Origin: Taudactylus pleione
Taxonomy: Eukaryota > Chordata > Amphibia > Anura > Myobatrachidae
Direction: 5' to 3'
DNA: 64,000 nt
Assembly: GCA_031769625.1 (NCBI GenBank)
Contig: JAUIMM010002008.1
Location: 1 to 64,000, forward strand
The position numbers were made by a program, and so were the translations under genes. The first letter of the stretch is position 1, and the number at the start of each line of letters is the position of its first letter. A model generated the notes under the pieces. That model worked only from the letters and a program-made list of their open reading frames with translations. It was not told the DNA's origin and ran no database searches. Shown here in pieces: positions 52,323 to 62,817 of the stretch.

Positions 52323-55300
52323 TTATGAGGAACCAGGAGGGGTCACACCGTGGGAACCGTACCAGGGGGACCATATTGCGTTAAACTTGTTCACCGTGCT
52401 GTATTGGAAACTCGTGATGTATTCCATTTTGGCCACAAACCAGACGCGGTTGAGAAACTGTTGACGAGTGGGAGGGAGTGGTTGTTTCCAAGAACTAGCA
52501 ATTTGATATTTGGCGGCACAGGAGATGTGTAGGGTCAACTTATTCTCATGATTGGATAATTGACAGACCGGGGCACACAGGAGCAACGAAGCAGCAGAAA
52601 GAGGGAGAGCATGAGGAATCATTGACGATATAGTAGACTGGACCATGGACCAGTAAGGGACAATATATGGACAGGACCACCAAATATGGTAGAAGGAGCC
52701 GACCTGTCCACACTGTCTCCAGCAAAGGTTGGAAGAGTTAGGGTATATTTGGTGAAGACGCTCCGGGACAAGGTACCAGCGGGTGTATACCTTATAAGAG
52801 TTTTCCTTAATGGAGACACTAATTGAGCATTTCGATATATTAAGGCTTATAGCCTCCCAAGTGTCTTCTCCCAAAGAGGTACCAAAGTCCATCTCCCAAC
52901 AACGCTCATGAGTCTCTAGGGGTGGGCAATCCTGATCTAGTATAGAGTGGTAGATCTGAGAGATTAAGCCCTTTTCCGTGGGTCTATAAATACAAAGGCG
53001 TTCCATAGCCGTGGGGTTTCGTAATGCGTCTAACGAAGAAAGGGACGAATAGACAAAGTGACGGATCTGAAGATATTGGTCGAAACAAGATTGCGGTAAA
53101 GAATGTATCTCCCGCATCTCTGTAAAAGATTGGGGGGCAAAATCTCCCAGGATGTAGTGAAAGCGGGTGATGCCCGCTGCCGACCATGTAGAGATCATGA
53201 GGGGCGAATGGCCAGGGAGAAAAGAAGGGTGAAACCAAAGAGGTGTCTGAGGCGAGGGATGAGCAGACAGAGAGAACTTAGTATCGAGAGAGTCCCATAC
53301 AGATAAAGTAAGAGTAACTGATGGGACCAGCGAGATAGAGAGAGGTCTAAGTTTTCTAAGGAGCCACGGTAGGTTTGAGACCGATGGGGTTTTGGTGAGT
53401 GCAGTTTCAAGATCAACCCATCGTTTGGTTCCCTTGGGAGAGTGCCAGGTGACTAGTTGACTAAGTCTAGAGGCTTGGTAGTACTTGGATAACGAGGGGA
53501 GGCCTAGGCCTCCAGCCGAAGTGGTCTTGAAAAGGACTGTTCTACGTATACGAGGTCTTCTGTGATTCCAAATAAATTTGCCATAACTTGCCTGTAAAGA
53601 AGATAGAACGCGGGAAGGGACTGCCACAGGAAGGGTTTGGAAAAGGTAGAGGAGTTTGGGAAGGACATTCATTTTAATCACGGCTATATGACCTGTCCAA
53701 GAGATAAATAAAGAGCGCCAATGAGAGAGGTCTTGTTCTATGGCCTTAAACAGAGGGAGATAGTTCGCCTTGTAGAGACCATGATAAGATTTTGTCAGAT
53801 TGACTCCAAGATATTTAATGGATTCCGAGCGCCAGACGGAATTGAGACGGAGGAGATCTAGAGATGACCTCGGAATATGGAGGGGCAAAGCTTCCGATTT
53901 GTCGTTATTGATTTTATAACCGGAAAGTTGTCCATAAAGGGAGATTTCTTGGAACAGATTTGGGAGGGAAATCAAGGGATTGGTAAGAGTAAGAAGGACA
54001 TCGTCAGCAAATAGAGAAATTTTATAAGAGGAGTCACCTACATTAATACTGTAAATGTCTGGGTTCCCTCGGATTTTACAAGCCAGGGGTTCAATAATTA
54101 GAGCGAAGATCAGCGGGGAGAGTGGACACCCCTGCCTAGTGCCATTTGAGATAGGGAAGGAGTCAGAAAGAAGACCTCCTGCAAGAACCGAAGTGGAAGG
54201 ATTGTGATAAAGGGCCCTAATGGCCTGGAGAAATCTACCGTGAAAACCGAAGCCAAGGAGAGTATTAATCATAAAGGGCCAAGAGACCCTATCAAAGGCC
54301 TTTTCGGCATCAAGAGCAAGAAGGAGAGAGGGAAGACTGATAGAGTTTACGTGGTGTATAAGGTCTACCGTACGCCTAGTGTTATCAAGGGCTTGGCGGG
54401 AGGGGACAAAGCCTACCTGGTCCGGATGGATGAGAGAAGAAAGAATGGGGTTTAGTCTATTTGCCAAAATTTTGGCAAAAAGTTTGAGGTCCGTATTTAA
54501 AAGGGAAATTGGTCGATAGTTAGTTACCATATGGTGGGTCCTTACCCGGTTTCGGGATAACTGTTATTTTAGCCCTGGTGGTATCAGTGGGAAAAAAATT
54601 ATCTTCAAAGATTTGATTAAAAGAGTTTGTGAGATGGGGGATTAGAGAGCTCTGGAATGTTTTATAGTAAGAAAAGGGTAGACTGTCCGGACCAGGTGCC
54701 TTCGAAAGTTTCTGATGTTTAAGCGCACAGGAAACCTCTTCCTCAGTTATAGGGAGATTAAGTGATTCAGAGGTGGAAGCATCGATGTGGGGTAGATCAC
54801 AAGAGGTCAAGTAGTCAGTAATGGAAATAGGAAGGCGGGGTGGGGACGGATCGTGATCTGTAAGGTTATAAAGATAAGAATAGTAATCTTTAAAGATAGA
54901 GTTGATTTTGGAAGGGCTGTATTGTAGAGATCCAGAATGATCCTTAAGCGCAGGAATCGCCATAGCCGCTTTGCGAGCCTTTAGACGATTGGCAAGAAGA
55001 GTGTCCGTCTTATTGCTTTTTTATAGAATCGCTGATTTAGCCATCTAAGAGATTTTTCAATTTTTTCAGAGAGAATGGAGTTAAGGGCAGATTTTGCAGT
55101 AGTGAGTTGTTTGTAAACAGCGTCAGTGGGCGTGCGCTTATGGAGAGACTCCAAACAGTGAACCTGATCTGTGAGAGATCGAAGAAGACGCTTGTGTTCT
55201 TTATTTCTGTGAGAAGCAAAGCTGATGATGTGCCCACGAAGGACAGATTTGTGAGCCTCCCACTCCATGGGAGAACATCCGGAGCCGGAAATATTAAGAG

Positions 55301-56117
55301 CAAAGTAATCCTTTAAAACATCTATAATTTTAGTTTGGAAATGAGTGATTTTAAGAAGGGTCTCATTTAACCTCCAAGTGGGCCTAGTGACCAGGATGTC
55401 TGAGAAATCGAGAGAGGAAGTAACGATAGAGTGATCAGACCAGGAATTAGGAATGATACTCGCATCTATAAGGTGTTTGGAGATGGGGAGACTACATAAA
55501 ATAAAATCAATTCTGCAGTAAGTACGATGGGGATTGGAATAGAATGTGTAATCCTTAAAAGAGGGATTGAGAGAACGCCATGTGTCAAAAAGACCAGCCG
55601 TTTTCATATGTTTATTGAGAATTTTAGATATAGGACAAGTAGAGGGGCGGGTCCTAGAAAAAGACTTATCCAGGGTCGGATCCAAAACAGAATTAAAGTC
55701 GCCACCAAGAATCAAATGGCCAGTACGACGTTTATGCAATATTTTAAAAAAAGAATTAAAGAAACGACATTGGCCTACATTAGGGGCATATACCGCAGCG
55801 ATAGTCACCTCTGTGTGTCCAAGCCTGCCAGTGAGAATAATGTATCGACCATCTGCATCAGTATATATAGAGTCTTGAGAGAAAGGTAAATTATTTTTAA
55901 TGAGAATGGCCACACCATTATGTTTAGACGTACTGGAGGAATAAAACACGGTGGAGAAGTTTCTGGAGATAAGAGAAGGGTGGTTTGGTGAACGAAAGTG
56001 GGTTTCCTGCAACAGGACAATGTCGGCTTTTATTGACCGAATAGTACGAAATAGGTCGGAACGCTTCTGAGGAGTATTAAGGCCGTGAACATTCATTGAA
56101 GCTATAGTGAGAGGCAT
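52323..56117 (-). pseudogene. L1 ORF2: endonuclease-reverse transcriptase
   Basis: Total span is about 1265 codons, the usual L1 ORF2 size. The first frame (56117-54981) is an APE-type endonuclease with Asn9, Glu38 (LLQETHF), Tyr110, GGDFN (Asp140, Asn142), Asp204 and SDHS (Asp228, His229). A frameshift in the A6 run near 55015-55023 moves to the frame 54963-54520, and a second shift near 54525-54545 to the 735-codon frame 54530-52323. This last carries NYRPISLLN, Asp74 (LALDAEKAFD), GTRQGCPLSP and the FADD site (Asp176, Asp177), and a C-terminal CX3C-X7-H-X4-C knuckle (C603, C607, H615, C620). It nicks target DNA and copies L1 RNA there. The catalytic residues survive; only the two shifts and any lesser changes break it. 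Confidence 0.95.
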
Positions 56118-57400
56118 GTCAGGTTAGCTCTGGGTAGGCTGGGAAGTAGCAGTAGAATGGAGAAAAGGGTGCCAGCTCGCAAGGGAAGATAGGGAAGAGG
56201 AGAAAGAAAAGAAAAGAAAGAGAAAGAAAAGAAAAAAAAAAGAAAAGGGGTAAGGAAAAAATAAGAAAAAGGAAAAACAGCAACAACAGCAGGGATTCAG
56301 TACGAAAACCCTACCTACAAAGAAGGAGGTGAATGTACTCAATAGGTTGGACTTAGAGATCCAAAGAGGAACAGGCTAAATAAAAAGCCAGATAAACCTC
56401 TAAGAAAGTAAAAACACAACAAAAATAAAATATAGTAATATTAGCAGCGTCACAGTAAAGGAAATATATAAATCTCCTAAAAGAGAGGAGAAGAAAAGAA
56501 CAGAAAAGGATTCGTATGAGAGCAGGAGCATCCCCCGGGTGCAGAATGGGGCGGGGATGGGAAAGAAGTGACAGGTTGGTAGTAGGGATGTGCAGGCTCG
56601 GTTCTACTCGGTTCCGTTCGGTTCTTTTTACCGAATCTTATTGGCTATCCAAAACTCGTGACAGCTGAAACCCAATAAGATCCGGTAAAAAGAACCGAAC
56701 GGAACCGAGTAGAACCGAGCCTGCACATCCCTAGTTGGTAGTTATAATCACAAAAAGGAGCATAACTCTTAGAGAGACATACAAAAGAAAAAGGAGAAAG
56801 AGGAAAAAAAAAAAAAAAAAAAAAAGAAAACAAGACATGAAAATAATAAACAGGAAGGTAGCATAACAGATCAATATTAGCTAGTACCAAAACTGAGAGA
56901 ATAGCTAAAAATATTATATGTATAGAAAGTGGATACATGACAATACAGAACTGTTCCAATAATAGCGACAAATTATGACCATAAAAGTTACTATCATTAC
57001 AAAGAGAAAAAAGACGGGAAATCACTACTATATCTCAATACTCTAGCCTTCGTAAAAAAATAAAATAGACAGTAAATATCCTAATAGATCAGTATGAGCT
57101 AGTACCTTAACGAAGGGAGCAGCTATATGTGTATGAAAAATAGATACAGAACATAATACAAATTTGTCCAGATATTAGTAACAAACAGTATCCATATCTA
57201 AGACGTAAATAAACAATCTACATCTCAACTATATTACCTAGAAGAGAAATGAGCAAGAAAGGGGAGAGAGACAGGGGGTGGGGTGAATACAGAGCGGAAA
57301 CCAGTAATCAGATCACGATTGTAAGGTAGTAAAAAATCAAGACTTAAGTGTGGAGAATAGTAGAGCAGGAACAAGGCACAATCGTTGGTGGGTAAGGCAC
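56118..57400 (-). other. L1 inter-ORF region
   Basis: About 1.28 kb separates ORF1 from ORF2, unusually long for L1 even after removing the 151-bp MITE and its 8-bp duplication. The plus strand is strongly purine/A-rich (56170-56280 and 56790-56825). Two related stretches (about 56860-57000 and 57060-57180) share TAGCTAGTACC- or GAGCTAGTACC-type words, GATCAATATTAG/GATCAGTATGAG and AGATACAGAA/GGATACATGA, which suggests an old internal tandem duplication. No credible protein. Confidence 0.65.
56583..56733. mobile_element. hAT-like MITE, 151 bp, near-perfect foldback
   Basis: The element starts TAGGGATGTGCAGGC and ends GCCTGCACATCCCTA. The two arms are 62 bp long with one mismatch (ACCGAATC against ACCGGATC in the same sense) around a ~27-bp loop. 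It is flanked by a perfect 8-bp direct repeat GTTGGTAG (56575-56582 and 56734-56741), the target length of hAT elements. No coding capacity. It sits in the L1 inter-ORF region and is later than the L1 copy or its source. The near identity of the arms suggests a recent insertion or strong foldback-driven conversion. Confidence 0.93.
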
Positions 57401-58377
57401 TCATGAGACGTCGGGATTCCCTTCCGGGGAGGGGCCCGATTCTTCTAGGTAGTGAAGCAAGTCCTTACATTCACGAAGATCTCGAATGATAACAGTCTTG
57501 CCGTTCAGGTCTACAATAAGCTTAAAGGGGAACCCCCAGCGATATCTGATTCTTCTATCATGAAGAGCCTTGGTTAAGTCTCGAAAATCTCTCCTCTTGG
57601 CAATCGTCAGGGGTGAAAGATCCTGGTAGAATTGGAGCTTGGCTGATTCGAATAGGATGTACGGTTTACCCTTTGTAGGATTAAGAACGAGTTCTTTGTC
57701 CTTATAACTAAGGAACCTCATAATGACGTCACGAGGAGGGTCGCTATCCTTGGGTTTCGGCCGAAGAGCGCGGTGAGCTCTTTCAAGTGGTAGTGAGCGT
57801 GAGCCAAGGTCGGGGAGTAGGAAAGAAAAAAGTCTATAAAGATATGATTCCAAAGCATCAGGAAAGACTGATTCCGGGATGTAATGAATGCGGATATTAT
57901 TCCTACGTTCCCGATTTTCCAGATCCTCGTTTTTAGAATGAAGGTCAGAAAGTTCTTTAACAATATGATCCAGGTCTCTGCTGGTCTCATTTAAGGCTTT
58001 TTGGAAGCCATCCTGGCGAGATTCAAGTTTAGTGGTTCTTGCAGCTAGAGTTGAAACTTCAGCTTTGATAGAGGCAACTGCTTTGTCGAGTTTAGTTTCA
58101 AGAGAGTCCTTAAAATCCGTGATGAGGGAGCGAAGAGCTAGAATGTCTTCTTTAGTGGATGGAGCGGGTGAGTGAGAGCCATCCTTATCCATGGCAATGG
58201 AAGGGGGGAAGGAGGACCCCTTTGTTGAGAAAATTTCGTGCCTCTCGTGAAGTGCTGTGAAATATCACTTCCCCCTTGTTTAGGAGTCTTGGTAGTAGAT
58301 TTCTGCATGTGTGGGCCACCAGTGTCAGGGTTGCCGGAGAAAAATGACCCAGTGCCAGTAAATATTTCAGGGAACAA
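57401..58377 (-). pseudogene. L1 ORF1: coiled-coil RNA-binding protein
   Basis: The main frame (58192-57401, 263 codons) has a heptad-rich coiled coil at about residues 10-100 (ILALRSLITDFKDSLETKLD and onward), ending LENRERRNNIRI at the start of the RRM-like domain. It continues with LERAHRAL and the C-terminal SPLTIAKRRDFRDLTKALHD and RIRYRWGFPFKLIV, as in L1 ORF1 proteins. An upstream ATG frame (58377-58138) with MQKSTTKTPKQGGSDIS reads towards it, and a one-base shift near 58250 would join them, so the true start may be upstream. The ATG at 58192 gives a complete domain set anyway. ORF1p coats L1 RNA as a trimer. Confidence 0.9.
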
Positions 58378-59370
58378 ATAGGCTAGAGAGAAAAAATAAA
58401 AATAAAATAAAAATAAAAAAAATAAAAAAATATATAGGGGGTCAAAGCACCCAGGAGATGGGGGGCATGCCCACTTAGTGTGTCATTGTACTCAAACAGA
58501 CAGGGTTAAAGACCTGACAATTGCATGCAGGGCAGAGATAGGACTTAAGCCTCTGACAGTGCCTTAGGGCTGAGCAGCACTGAGAGCAGCAGACACGGGC
58601 CAACCTGGGGGGAGATCGCAGGTCTCTAATCAATACATTCACATAGAAGAAGGGCAGTCAACTGGTTAACCAGGGGAGATTGTGAGCAGCATCAGTTGTT
58701 CAGTTGTGGCTGCCTGAGCATCGGGTGACTGTCAGGTGATGAGTGCGGCTGCCTCTTAGTCAGAACGCAGGAGGCTCCACGAGGAGTCACCCACCTCAGA
58801 CTTCCGTCAGTGGGGATCTCCCCACCGCAGGGGGGGACCTCCGGACGGAACGGAGCAGGAGCCGGGGTAGGAGGTAAGGCCGCGTGTATGCCGGCGGCTG
58901 TGGCTAGCCGGGATTGCCGCTCTAATTGATGCCGCTGCTTCGCGCCCGGTAAAGGCTGCTGCAGAGTTCCGGCAGTGCCCTGATCTCCTGAAGCTGTCAG
59001 CTGTAGCAGCGGCGGGATCCCACAGGTAAGTTGGTACCGGGAGGGTAGCAACCAGCGCTCTTGAGCCTTGGGTGAAGTCCGGTAATCGCGCAGGCACCAC
59101 CGCGTATTGCCGCGATGGAGGTCTCGCACTCTAGCCCGCGGCTTCCTGTGGTGTGTAGGCCCGAGGTCTCTGAATCTCCACAACGGAGCTGTCTTCTGTC
59201 ACAGCAATCTCTCCGGAAAGATGGGCGAGGTAGGTGAGAGGGAAGCAAGCCCACACAGGGTGCGAGTTGGGGGAGAAAGCTCCTCTAATTTACAATCCAA
59301 AGCTGCGGTTCACCGGAGCTGAGGAGAAGCACGTCTACCCACAGAGCTGTCCAGGCCACGCCCCAACGTT
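58378..59370 (-). promoter_or_regulatory. L1 5' leader (probable internal promoter region)
   Basis: About 1 kb of GC-richer sequence with several CpGs lies between the element start (minus strand GGGGCGTGGCCTGGACAGC) and ORF1. An A-rich (AAAATA)n-type run at 58389-58432 (plus strand) lies close to ORF1. By analogy with other L1s the leader should hold the internal promoter, but I identify no specific factor site. Open frames at 58692-59254 in several phases look like chance in GC-rich sequence. Confidence 0.6.
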
Positions 59371-59381
59371 TGACAATTTTC
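59371..59381. repeat. Target-site duplication of the L1 (right copy)
   Basis: TGACAATTTTC, identical to 51837-51847, immediately outside the L1 5' end. After it the DIRS recombinase sequence resumes. Confidence 0.9.
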
Positions 59382-59536
59382 AAGCGTACACACAAGCTTA
59401 TCTTGTTGGGCTGAACATGATCACAACACATTCTACTCAATCTGTGGGACCAATGTGGACGGTGCATCGTGGAGCCTCTGCTGAACAAAAATGCAAGGCA
59501 GCCACGTGGTCTTCTGTCCACACCTTTGTCAAATAG
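59382..59536 (+). pseudogene. DIRS tyrosine recombinase, catalytic C-terminus
   Basis: Directly after the L1 duplication the plus strand reads QAYLVGLNMITTHSTQSVGP, then ASAEQKCKAATWSSVHTFVK and a stop. The HSTQS segment occupies the place of the HxxR box of DIRS recombinases (usually HSTR; the arginine is Gln here), and KAATWSSVHTF matches the terminal motif before the catalytic tyrosine, which would fall just past this stop. The join with the part left of the L1 is in a different frame, so a frame change existed before or after the insertion. Confidence 0.83.
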
Positions 59537-59649
59537 TATGCATTTTGACACATTTGCCTCTCAGGATACTTCCTTCGGGTGTAGGATTCTCCTTTCTACT
59601 GAAATACAGGAGCGTCCTAGCCCTTAGAGGTTATTGCTTTGGGATATCC

Positions 59650-60040
59650 CCAACGTATTTCCTGTGGACCCCGTGGACCCCGAAGAAGAAAATAAGAGTT
59701 ATGGTATAACATACCTTTTTGTTAACTCTTTTTCTTTGAGGTCCATAGGGTCCACAGGACACCCATCCTGACGCACCTGAAGTTTTGGGTAAACTTTTGT
59801 ATCTTCTATGATTCCCTCTTCTTAGAAAGGTTTTCTGAAGTACAGGGGTCCTTCCTTCTCATCTTTGTTTTGCCTTCTCCTGTTTGGGCTTGATAACGAA
59901 CTGACTGCCTGTGGCCAGCTGAAGCTTGTTTAACTGTTTGGTGCCTGGATCACACCAGCTACATACCCCAATGTATTTCCTGTGGACCTCGAAGAAAAAG
60001 AGTTAGCAAAGGTATGTTATACCATAACTCTTATTTTATT
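59650..60040 (+). repeat. DIRS terminal/internal complementary repeats
   Basis: A 98-bp imperfect palindrome (59661-59758) opens CCTGTGGACCCCGTGGACC and closes GGTCCATAGGGTCCACAGG. Its centre, AATAAGAGTTATGGTATAAC and on through 59736, is repeated in inverted orientation at 59992-60040 (GGTATGTTATACCATAACTC). The lead-in CGTATTTCCTGTGGACC is repeated directly at about 59971-59987 as TGTATTTCCTGTGGACC. Nested inverted and direct copies at the end are the hallmark of DIRS elements, which need them to form circular DNA. The matching left-end repeat was not found near 40730. Confidence 0.75.
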
Positions 60041-60317
60041 TGGCGCCACAAGTGTTCCACAGCACCTTACAAAGTACATAGACAAATAAGTGAACAAGAA
60101 ACCAGCTACTTACAGTACAATGCAGAACAAGGACATGGTTTATACGGGATGTAGCCAGGAAGTCGATGGTCTAAATGTCAACCGCCGACTTCCCGACATT
60201 CTAATCCTGGCAAGGTACTAATGACAGGCATCGAAAACCCAACGCCTGTCATTAGACCTAGGATGGGAGCCCATGCTCGACATACCGAATGAAGGTAAGC
60301 AGGGCGCGGACAGTCAC
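60041..60317. other. Spacer with palindromic segment
   Basis: No gene seen. It opens TTTGGCGCCACAAGTG and contains an inverted repeat TAATGACAGGC (60219-60229) / GCCTGTCATTA (60244-60254), plus a looser pair around GTCGGGAAGTCGG. This may be part of another non-autonomous repeat, but no ends could be fixed. Confidence 0.6.
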
Positions 60318-61043
60318 GGGGGGGGGGGGGTAAGGATTTAGGGCTCCCAAGGGGACTTGCGGTTAGGCACCCCCCTGGGAGGGTTAGATTTAGGCTAGGG
60401 GAATGGGGGGTTAGGGTTAGGCTAGGGGAAGGGGGGGTTAGTGTTAGGCTCCCCCCTGGAAGGGTTAGGTTTAGGCTAGGGGCAGGGGGGGTTGGGGTTA
60501 GGCTAGGAGCAGTGGGGGTTAGGGTTAGGCACCCCCGGGAGGGTTAGGCTAAGGGAAGGGGGGGTTAGGGTTAGGCTAGGGAAGGGGGGGTTAGGGTTAG
60601 GCTAGGGGCAGGGGGGGTTGGGGTTAGGCACCACCCTGGGAGGGTTAGATTTAGGCTAGGGGAAGGGGGGGTTAGGGTTAGGCAACCCCCTGGGAGGGTT
60701 AGATTTAGGCTAGGGGAAGGGGGGGTTAGGGTTAGGCTAGGGGAAGGGGGGGTTAGGGTTAGGCTAGGGGAAGGGGGGGTTAGGGCTAGGCTAGGGAAAG
60801 GGGGGTTAGGGCTAGGCTAGGGGAAGGGGGGGTTAGGGTTAGGCTAGGGGAAAGGGGGGTTAGGGTTAGGCTAGGGGAAAGGGGGGTTAGGGTTAGGCTA
60901 GGGGAAAGGGGGGTTAGGGTTAGGCTAGGGGGAGGGGAGGTTAGGGTTAGGCTAGGGGAAGGGGGGTTAGGGTTAGGCTAGGGAAAGGGGGTTAGGGTTA
61001 GCCTAGGGGGAGGGAGGTCAGGGTCAGGCTAGGGGAAGGGGGG
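60318..61043. repeat. G-rich, telomere-like minisatellite
   Basis: Units of about 22-35 bp combine GGTTAGGGTTAGGC with TAGGGGAAGGGGGG; the first half of the array adds ACCCCCCTGGGAGG. TTAGGG occurs in almost every unit, but the runs are not pure telomere repeat. The second half is more regular (about 27 bp) than the first. G-runs of 4-7 are frequent and the array opens with a 13-G run. Confidence 0.95.
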
Positions 61044-61044
61044 T

Positions 61045-62817
61045 ATATGTGACTGCACCATGTGTATGTATGACCGTGCCATGTGTATGTATGACCACGC
61101 CATGTGTATGACCATGCCATGTGTATGTATGACCGTGCCATGTGTATGACCGCACCATGTGTATGACCGCGCCATGTGTATGTATGACTGCGCCATGTGT
61201 ATGTATGACCGCGCCATGTGTATGTATGACCGCGCCATGTGTATGACCGTGCCATGTGTGTGTGACCGCGCAATGTGTATGTAGGACCGCGCCATATGTA
61301 TGACCGTGCCATGTGTATGTGTGACCGTGACATGTGTATGTATGTCCGCGCCATATGTATGACCGCGCCATATGTATATATGACCACACCATGTGTATGT
61401 GTGACCACACCATGTGTATGTATGACCGCGCAATATGTATGACCGTGCCATGTGTATTTATCACCGTGCCATGTGTATGTATGACTGCGCCATATGTCTG
61501 ACCGCGCCATGTATATGAATGACTGCGCCATATGTATGAACCATGCCATGTGTATGTATGACCGCACCATGTGTATGTGTGACCGCGCCATGTGTATGTG
61601 TGACCGTGCCATGTGTATGACCGCGCCATGTGTAGGTATGACCGCGCAATGTGTATGTGTGATTGTGCCATGTGTATGTGTGACCGTGCCATGTGTATGT
61701 ATGACCGCGCCATGTGTATGTGTGACCGCGCCATGTGTATGTGTGACCGTGCCATGTGTATGTATGACCGCGCCATATGTATGACTGTGCCATGTGTATG
61801 TATGACCGCGCCATATGTATGACTGCGCCATGTGTATGTATGACCACGCCATGTGTATGTGCGACCGCGCAATGTGTGTGTATGACCGTGCCATGTGTAT
61901 GTATGACCGCGCCATGTGTATGTGTGACCGTGCCATGTGTATGTATGACTGCGCCATATGTATGACTGCGCCATGTGTATGTGTGACCGTGCCGTGTGTA
62001 TGTGTGACCGCGCCGTGTATGTGTGACCGCGCCGTGTGTATGTGTGACCGCTCCATGTGTATGTATGTCCGCGCCATGTGTATGTATGTCCGCGCCATGT
62101 GAATGTATGACCGCGCCATGTGTATGTATGACCGTGCCATGTGTATGTATGACCGTGCCATGTGTATGACCGAGCCATGTGTATGAATGACCGCGCCATG
62201 TGTATGTATGACTGTGCCATGTGTATGACCGCGCCATGTGTATGAATGACCGCGCCATGTGTATGTATGACTGCGCCATATGTATGACCGCGCCATGTGT
62301 ATGTATGACCGCGCCATGTGTATGACAGTGCCATGTGTATGTATGACCGTGCCATGTGTATGACCGAGCCATGTGTATGAATGACCGCGCCATGTGTATG
62401 TATGACTGTGCCATGTGTATGACCGCGCCATGTGTATGAATGACCGCGCCATGTGTATGTATGACCGTGCCATGTGTATGTGTGACTGCGCCATATGTAT
62501 GACCGTGCCATGTGTATGTGTGACCGTGCCATGTGTATATATGTCCGCGCCATATGTATGACCGCGCCTTGTGTATGTGTGACCACACCATGTGTATGTG
62601 TTACCGTGCAGTATGTATGACCGCGCCATGTGTATGTATGACCGCGCCATGTGTATGACCATGCCATGTGGATGTGTGACCGCGCCATGTGTATGTATGA
62701 CCGCGCCATGTGTATGTATGACCGCGCCATGTGTATGTATGACCGCGCCGGGTGTATGTATGACCGCGCCATGTGTATGTGTGATTGAGCCATGTGTATG
62801 TGTGACCGCGCCATGTG
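61045..62817. repeat. 21-bp CpG-rich minisatellite
   Basis: The consensus unit is ACCGCGCCATGTGTATGTATG, with GTGTG in place of GTATG in many units and shortened units lacking one TATG/TGTG step. Mutations cluster at the two CpGs (CCGTGCC, CTGCGCC, CCACGCC, CCGCACC). All three minus-strand frames stay open for hundreds of codons because the period is a multiple of three and no stop is spelled; these are not genes. The array is about 1.77 kb. Confidence 0.96.

Larger units (their letters stand above)
51848..59370 (-). mobile_element. Near full-length L1-type LINE
   Basis: The element is about 7.5 kb and flanked by an 11-bp direct repeat. Minus-strand order is a ~1-kb 5' leader starting GGGGCGTGGCC near 59370, ORF1 (58377-57401), a ~1.3-kb inter-ORF region holding a hAT-like MITE, ORF2 (56117-52323) and a short purine-rich 3' region with a brief A tail. 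Both ORFs are present over their full length but have frameshifts, so this copy no longer encodes its own machinery. It is inserted antisense in the DIRS recombinase gene. L1/Tx1-group assignment follows from the coiled-coil ORF1 and the APE-type endonuclease plus CCHC of ORF2. Confidence 0.93.

Noticed and set aside
58692..59254. Overlapping frames in the L1 leader as an extra ORF (ORF0-like)
   Set aside because: Several phases are open at once in GC-rich DNA and no conserved motif is visible. Family comparison would be needed to support an antisense or upstream ORF.
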